In this document: positions 60,092 to 64,000 of the stretch, piece by piece
How positions within the stretch are numbered: position 1 is the first letter of the stretch
Layout of the letters: each line of letters starts with the position of its first letter
Source of the DNA: Nocardioides sp. InS609-2
GTDB taxonomy: Bacteria > Actinomycetota > Actinomycetes > Propionibacteriales > Nocardioidaceae
Assembly: GCF_023208195.1 (NCBI RefSeq)
Contig: NZ_CP060034.1
Coordinates: forward strand, 3,596,001-3,660,000
DNA length: 64,000 nucleotides
Reading direction: 5' to 3'
Translations under genes and position numbers: made by a program
The notes under the pieces: generated by a model
The model's input: the letters and a program-made list of their open reading frames with translations, nothing else
Told to the model about the DNA's origin: nothing
Database searches by the model: none

Positions 60092-61136
60092 CCGGCATGA
60101 GCTCCGAGAGCAGGGCGACGTCACGGAGAACGGCCACGGCACTGCGCAGCACGGGTACGGCGGCCACAGCCCCGCTACCCTCGCCCAACCGCATGCCGAG
60201 GTCGAGCACTGGCTCGAGCCCCAGCTTGGACAACGCCAGTGACTGCGCCGGCTCGGTGGAGCGGTGTCCCGCGGCGAACCAGGCGACGGCGCCAGGGGCA
60301 ATCCGCTCCGCGGTCAGCGCGCAGGCCACCGACATCAGGCCGTCGAGCAGCACCGGGACTCCCGACGCTGCGGCCTCGATGAGGTAGCCGGTGGTCGCCG
60401 CCAGATCGGCGCTGCCGAGGGCGGTCAGTGCCGCCATCGGGGCGTCGGTGCGGTCCCGGACCCGCGCGAGCGCCAAGTCGATCAGCTGCTGCTTGTGGGC
60501 CAGGGCGGCGTCGTCGACGCCCGTGCCTCGGCCGGTGACCTCGGAGGCGGGGAGGCCGAGCGCGACGGCGATCAGGGCTGCGGCCGGCGTGGTGTTGCCG
60601 ATGCCCATGTCGCCGCTGAGCAGCAGCTGGGCGCCGGCTGCCACCTCCTCGCGCGCCACCGTGCGACCGACCTCGAACGCCTGCGACGTCTGCTCGACGT
60701 CGAGCGCGTCCTCGAGGTGGATCGCGCCGCTGCCGCGGGTCACCTTGTGCGCGGTGACGGCGGCCGGCACGCCGGCGAGGTCGTCGTCGACGCCCAGGTC
60801 GAGCACCCGCACGTGCACGCCGTGGGCTGCGGCCAGGGCCGAGACCCCGGCCCGGCCGGCTACGAAGGTGCGCACCATCGCAGCGGTGATCTCGGGCGGG
60901 TACGCAGAGACGCCGTGGGCGGCGACCCCGTGGTCGCCTGCGAAGATCACCAGCCGGACGTCGTCGAGCGGGGTCGGCGGCACGGCACCCTGGGTGCTCG
61001 CCAGCCAGACCCCGAGTTCGCCGAGACGGCCGAGTGCACCGGCAGGCGTGGCCAGCCCGGCGAGCCGCGCGGTTGCCAGGGCGTGTGCCTCGCGGCTCGG
61101 AGGGGCGACGTACGCCGGTCCTGCGCCGGCCGTCAC
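60084..61136 (-). CDS. cobT: Nicotinate-nucleotide:dimethylbenzimidazole phosphoribosyltransferase CobT
   Basis: Makes alpha-ribazole phosphate, the lower ligand precursor. 350 residues. FAGDHGVAAHGVSAYP, SGDMGIGNTTPAAA and the catalytic Glu in MRLGEGSGA are clear. GTG start overlapping the cbtA stop (GTGA, 61133-61136). It is part of the cbtB-cbtA-cobT-cobS-cobD chain under riboswitch 3. Confidence 0.95.
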   Translation of the reverse strand: MTAGAGPAYVAPPSREAHALATARLAGLATPAGALGRLGELGVWLASTQGAVPPTPLDDVRLVIFAGDHGVAAHGVSAYPPEITAAMVRTFVAGRAGVSALAAAHGVHVRVLDLGVDDDLAGVPAAVTAHKVTRGSGAIHLEDALDVEQTSQAFEVGRTVAREEVAAGAQLLLSGDMGIGNTTPAAALIAVALGLPASEVTGRGTGVDDAALAHKQQLIDLALARVRDRTDAPMAALTALGSADLAATTGYLIEAAASGVPVLLDGLMSVACALTAERIAPGAVAWFAAGHRSTEPAQSLALSKLGLEPVLDLGMRLGEGSGAVAAVPVLRSAVAVLRDVALLSELMPDA

Positions 61137-61936
61137 AGGCTGGCTGCCAGCTCGCGGCGCTCGGCGTCAGCGAGGTCGCGTCGGAAGAGCGGGCGCGTCA
61201 GCCCGACGAGCGCCACGCCGAGCACGCCCCACATCGTGGCCTGCGTGAGGATCGCGGCCCGGCGGAAGTACCACAGGGTGTCGGCCGGGAAGTCGCCGAG
61301 CTCGTTGACCGTCGGGAGCAGCTGACCCGAGACGACAGTGACCACGAGGAAGAGCGAGCCGCTGGCCACCACGGCGACGTACGACCCGTGATCGCGCCAG
61401 AGCCGGTCGGCCAGGACCACCGAGGCGACCGCGACGGCGACCGAGATCACCAGGTAGATGAAGTAGAGCCCGGTGCGGCTGCCGATGGTCTCGGCGTTGC
61501 CGACCGCGGGCGGCGAGGCGGGGTACTTCAGGAACGGGATCAGGGCGACCGACACGAAGCCCATGAGGGCCACGAGCGCGGTGGACTGGCCGGGAGCCAG
61601 GCGGCCCAGGCGGCCGACCACGGCGGCGGAGACGAGGGCGACGATGCCCCCGAGCGCGACGCCGATGCCGAGGGTGCCGGTCAGCAGGCCCCACGTTCGT
61701 TGGTTGTGACGGGCGACGACCGTGCCCTCCTCATCGTGGGAGTGACCAGCTTCCTCGCCGTCGTGGGAGCCGGTCTCCTCGGCGGTGGCGGTCGGAGCAG
61801 GGGCCGAGCCGGCCTCCTCTAGCTCGATGGCGGCCTGGACCTGCGGCTCGCCCACGAAGTAGGCGACCCCGAACGCGGCGAGACCCGCGATGAGTCCGGC
61901 GAGGAGACCCCGGACCAGGAAGTTGCGTGCAGACAT
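61133..61936 (-). CDS. cbtA: Cobalt transporter subunit CbtA
   Basis: Putative cobalt uptake membrane protein of the CbtAB system, 267 residues with about six helices. The first is LLAGLIAGLAAFGVAYFVGEP, and a His/Glu-rich external loop (HDGEEAGHSHDEE) at about 58-71 suits metal capture. It follows the small cbtB gene after 87 bases and overlaps cobT. A cobalamin riboswitch upstream of cbtB supports the cobalt assignment. Confidence 0.9.
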   Translation of the reverse strand: MSARNFLVRGLLAGLIAGLAAFGVAYFVGEPQVQAAIELEEAGSAPAPTATAEETGSHDGEEAGHSHDEEGTVVARHNQRTWGLLTGTLGIGVALGGIVALVSAAVVGRLGRLAPGQSTALVALMGFVSVALIPFLKYPASPPAVGNAETIGSRTGLYFIYLVISVAVAVASVVLADRLWRDHGSYVAVVASGSLFLVVTVVSGQLLPTVNELGDFPADTLWYFRRAAILTQATMWGVLGVALVGLTRPLFRRDLADAERRELAASL

Positions 61937-62023
61937 GGTGGATCCGTTCAGATGACGGCTCCGGGTACGACGGATCGCCCGGAGGACCGGGGTGGAGGAA
62001 CGAGACGGTCAGGGACCGGGCGA

Positions 62024-62236
62024 TCAGTGGCAGGGGTAGCCCATCAGGTGGCGTCCGTCGTGGACCCACTCGTGGATCGCGTTGCCGGCGGGCAGCGAGA
62101 CCGCGCCCTGGTCGGCACTGATGAAGAAGAGGACGAGGACGGAGAGCAGCCCGAAGAAGAGCGCCCAGGGGGCCAGCTCACGCAGCGGGATGGACGGGAT
62201 CTCGACGGCCCCGGGGACAGCAGCGGTCTGCGACAT
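62024..62236 (-). CDS. cbtB: Cobalt transporter subunit CbtB
   Basis: 70-residue single-helix protein (about 24-42). The C-terminal His-rich tail HEWVHDGRHLMGYPCH is diagnostic of CbtB, with several metal-ligand His residues and one Cys. The ATG at 62236 has AGGAGG 5 nt upstream. It is the first gene after riboswitch 3 and works with CbtA. Confidence 0.92.
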   Translation of the reverse strand: MSQTAAVPGAVEIPSIPLRELAPWALFFGLLSVLVLFFISADQGAVSLPAGNAIHEWVHDGRHLMGYPCH

Positions 62237-62282
62237 GGTTCCTCCTGTGGGGATGAGAGCGTCCCCTTGAGTGCGGATGGAT

Positions 62283-62388
62283 GCGCGGACCTTCGGGTCT
62301 GACTCCACCGCTGCCGATCGCTCGGAGGCGGTGTCACAGTAGCGCGACTGTGCCGGAATCCCACCGGCTTCCTCGTGCCCGCGCGGTC
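62283..62388 (-). ncRNA. Cobalamin riboswitch 3
   Basis: Reading the minus strand: GGGCACGAGGAAGCCGGTGG, then GATTCCGGCACAG, CGCGCTACTGTGAC and GGAGTCAGACCCGAAGGTCC, matching the cobalamin riboswitch core. P1 arms GCGCGG and CCGCGC pair. It ends about 47 bases upstream of the cbtB start and begins at the stop of the CobB-CobC fusion. Confidence 0.88.
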
Positions 62389-64000
62389 AGCCTAGGGCAT
62401 GTGAGAGGGCCGCCACCATCAGGTCTGTCTGGGGTCTCGGCCGCGCTGCGATCCGGACCCACTCGGGCCCCAGCCCGGGGAACGTGTCGGCCCGGCGTAC
62501 GGCGATCCCGGCCTCGCGCAGTCGGGTGTGCACGCCGACCCCGACGCGCGCCAGGACGTACGACGTGGACGACGGCACGTGCTCAACGCCCAGCCGCCGC
62601 AGGGCGTCCTCGAGGTGCTGGCGCCAGTCGACGAGCCGCTGGGTGCGCTCCTCCGCGTCCGACTTCGCAGCCGGAGCCGTGCAGGCGAGAATGGCGGCGG
62701 CCGCGCTCGTCGAGACCGACCACGGCACCTGACCCTGCCGCAGCAGGGCGACCGTGGCGGGCTCGCCCAGCAGGTAGCCGGCGCGCACGCCCGGGATGCC
62801 CCAGTGCTTGGTGAGGCTGCGCAGCACGAGGAGTCCCGGGAGCGCGTGGGCGGCCAGGCTCTCCGCCTCGCCGGGGACCGTGTCCATGAACGCCTCGTCG
62901 ACCACGACCAGCCGGCTCGGACGCAGCAGCGACCGGATCGTCTCCCGGGGGTGGAGGACCCCGGTGGGGTTGGTCGGGTTGCCGACCATCACCAGGTCCG
63001 CGTCGTCGGGCACGGCGGCGGGGTCGAGCACGAAGGCTGTCTCGGGACGGCAGATCACCTCGGTGACGCGGTGCCCGGCCTGCTGGAGCGCGGCGTGCGG
63101 CTCGGTGAACTGGGGGTGTACGACGACGGCCCGCCGCCACGGGCGGAGGTGCGCGACGAGCGAGAACGCCTCGGCCGCGCCGGCGGTGGCCAGCGCCTCG
63201 TCGGGCGCGCGACCGTGCAGTGCCGCTGCCGCCGCGGACGCGGTCCTGGCGTCGGGGTAGCTGCCGATCCGCTCCAGGCTCTCGCGCAGCGTGGTGCTCA
63301 GCCAGGTCGGCGGCGGCCCGGGGAAGACGTTGACCGCGAGGTCGACCAGTCCGTCGACCGCCTCGACGTCACCGTGGTGGCGCAGCGGGTCCGTGACGGC
63401 CGCCGGCGCTTCGGCGCCTCTCTCGACCCGACGTGCCCCGGCGGCGGAGTGCGGGACCGCAGAGTGCACCGCGTTCGCGAACCGCTGCGCCATCCGCGGG
63501 TGCCCGGCCCAGTGCGTGTGGAGGTACGACGCGTGCAGCGTCGGGCTGGTGAAGCCGACGTCCTGCCCGTCGACCGTCCAGGCAGGTGCGTCTCCGCTCA
63601 CCGGCTCCGTCTTGGTGCGGTGGAACTCGTGTCCGTTCACCTGCTCGCCGGAGCGGCAGAGCAGGGAGTCGGAGGTCGCCACGACGGTCGGGTAGCGCAG
63701 CGTCAGCCGGGAACTCATGGCCGCGGTGGCGTCGATCGCGCCCACCATGGGGTGCCCGTCGAGGGTGTCGACGAGGTAGAGCAGCCCGGCGCACTCAGCG
63801 ACTGTCGGGACACCCGCGTCGACTGCGGCGCGCAGATCTGCGCGCAACGGCGCGTTGTCCGTGAGCGCAGCAGCGTGCACCTCCGGGAAGCCGCCCCCGA
63901 GGTAGATCCCCGAGGTTCCTTGTGGCAGTGCAGAGTCGCTCAGCGGGTCGAAGGGCACCACGTCGCACCCCGCGGCACGCAGCAGCTCCTCGGTCTCGGC
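62387..64000 (-). CDS. CobB-CobC fusion (cobyrinate a,c-diamide synthase C-terminus plus aminotransferase), partial
   Basis: The open frame runs off the right edge, so the N-terminus is missing. The visible 5' part is the class-I GATase half of CobB: GIYLGGGFPEVHA, nucleophile Cys in VAECAGLLYLVD, then SRLTLRYPTVV and GHEFHRT. After a short linker (about residues 175-215 of the visible product) comes a CobC/CobD-type PLP aminotransferase (VNVFPGPPPTWL, NPTNPTGVL, PLP lysine in RSLTKHWGIPGVRAGYLLG). CobC supplies (R)-1-amino-2-propanol phosphate and CobB amidates the a and c side chains. The joint is one continuous frame. Confidence 0.9.
   Translation of the reverse strand, partial: AETEELLRAAGCDVVPFDPLSDSALPQGTSGIYLGGGFPEVHAAALTDNAPLRADLRAAVDAGVPTVAECAGLLYLVDTLDGHPMVGAIDATAAMSSRLTLRYPTVVATSDSLLCRSGEQVNGHEFHRTKTEPVSGDAPAWTVDGQDVGFTSPTLHASYLHTHWAGHPRMAQRFANAVHSAVPHSAAGARRVERGAEAPAAVTDPLRHHGDVEAVDGLVDLAVNVFPGPPPTWLSTTLRESLERIGSYPDARTASAAAAALHGRAPDEALATAGAAEAFSLVAHLRPWRRAVVVHPQFTEPHAALQQAGHRVTEVICRPETAFVLDPAAVPDDADLVMVGNPTNPTGVLHPRETIRSLLRPSRLVVVDEAFMDTVPGEAESLAAHALPGLLVLRSLTKHWGIPGVRAGYLLGEPATVALLRQGQVPWSVSTSAAAAILACTAPAAKSDAEERTQRLVDWRQHLEDALRRLGVEHVPSSTSYVLARVGVGVHTRLREAGIAVRRADTFPGLGPEWVRIAARPRPQTDLMVAALSHALG

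Overview
The window is a chromosomal segment of a high-GC actinobacterium, most likely Nocardioides or a close relative. I judge this from GC-rich third codon positions throughout, frequent GTG starts, a mycothiol S-conjugate amidase gene (mca), and a gene order that, from memory, matches mycobacteria. The mycobacterial blocks are eno/ftsB-like/DUF501/ppx (Rv1023-Rv1026) and GDSL-cbs-metB-greA-DUF4307-mca-small membrane protein (Rv1075c-Rv1083). No insertion sequence, prophage, rRNA operon or CRISPR array was seen.

Layout. 0-4 kb: divisome protein FtsB/DivIC, DUF501, Ppx/GppA, family-5 uracil-DNA glycosylase, an unusual tRNA with a UAA anticodon, and a BI-1-like membrane protein. 4-8 kb (minus): ABC ATPase, FtsX-type permease, sensor kinase and LuxR-type regulator in one chain. 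8-15.9 kb: SGNH hydrolase, cystathionine beta-synthase, a BtuF-like protein, TauE/SafE, VanZ, a lipoprotein, a YchJ-like protein, a basic protein with an RHH-like C-terminus, and SRPBCC and DinB proteins. 15.4-16.2 kb holds two broken genes: a frameshifted GNAT and a MerR regulator with a large internal deletion. 16-24 kb: OFA-type MFS transporter, MoxR/VWA pair, ABC1 kinase, P-loop kinase and msrA. 24-30 kb: an RHH/Doc toxin-antitoxin pair joined to metB, then MutL-like ATPase, AI-2E transporter, ilvA and greA. 30-39 kb: DUF4307, aldo/keto reductase, mca, NCS1 permease, methyltransferase, a VOC-SRPBCC fusion, and an isoquinoline-oxidoreductase-type molybdenum enzyme (large then small subunit). 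39.0-39.6 kb carries a long hairpin and a decayed ABC solute-binding-protein gene. 39.6-43.6 kb is a Pnkp/Hen1 RNA-repair cassette, followed upstream by a zinc alcohol dehydrogenase, an EamA exporter and a divergent MocR regulator. 47-48.7 kb is RNase J.

49-64 kb is an aerobic cobalamin cluster with three cobalamin riboswitches. Riboswitch 1 precedes cobA and a CbiX/ferredoxin fusion. Riboswitch 2 precedes cobN-cobF-(two mini-ORFs)-cobQ-cobK-cobU. Riboswitch 3, on the minus strand, precedes cbtB-cbtA-cobT-cobS-cobD. A CobB-CobC fusion runs off the right edge. The cluster covers uroporphyrinogen methylation, cobalt uptake and chelation, ring-contraction deacylation, amidation, the aminopropanol arm and nucleotide-loop assembly. 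CobI, CobG, CobJ, CobM, CobL, CobH and CobO are not in the window and presumably lie beyond 64000 or elsewhere.

The observations most worth follow-up are the short-variable-loop tRNA(UAA), the metB gene translationally coupled to a toxin-antitoxin operon, the CbiX/ferredoxin fusion lacking its usual N-terminal His, the CobB-CobC fusion, the chain of coupled mini-ORFs between cobF and cobQ, the triple 8-bp repeat upstream of an RHH-like gene, and the Pnkp/Hen1 cassette.
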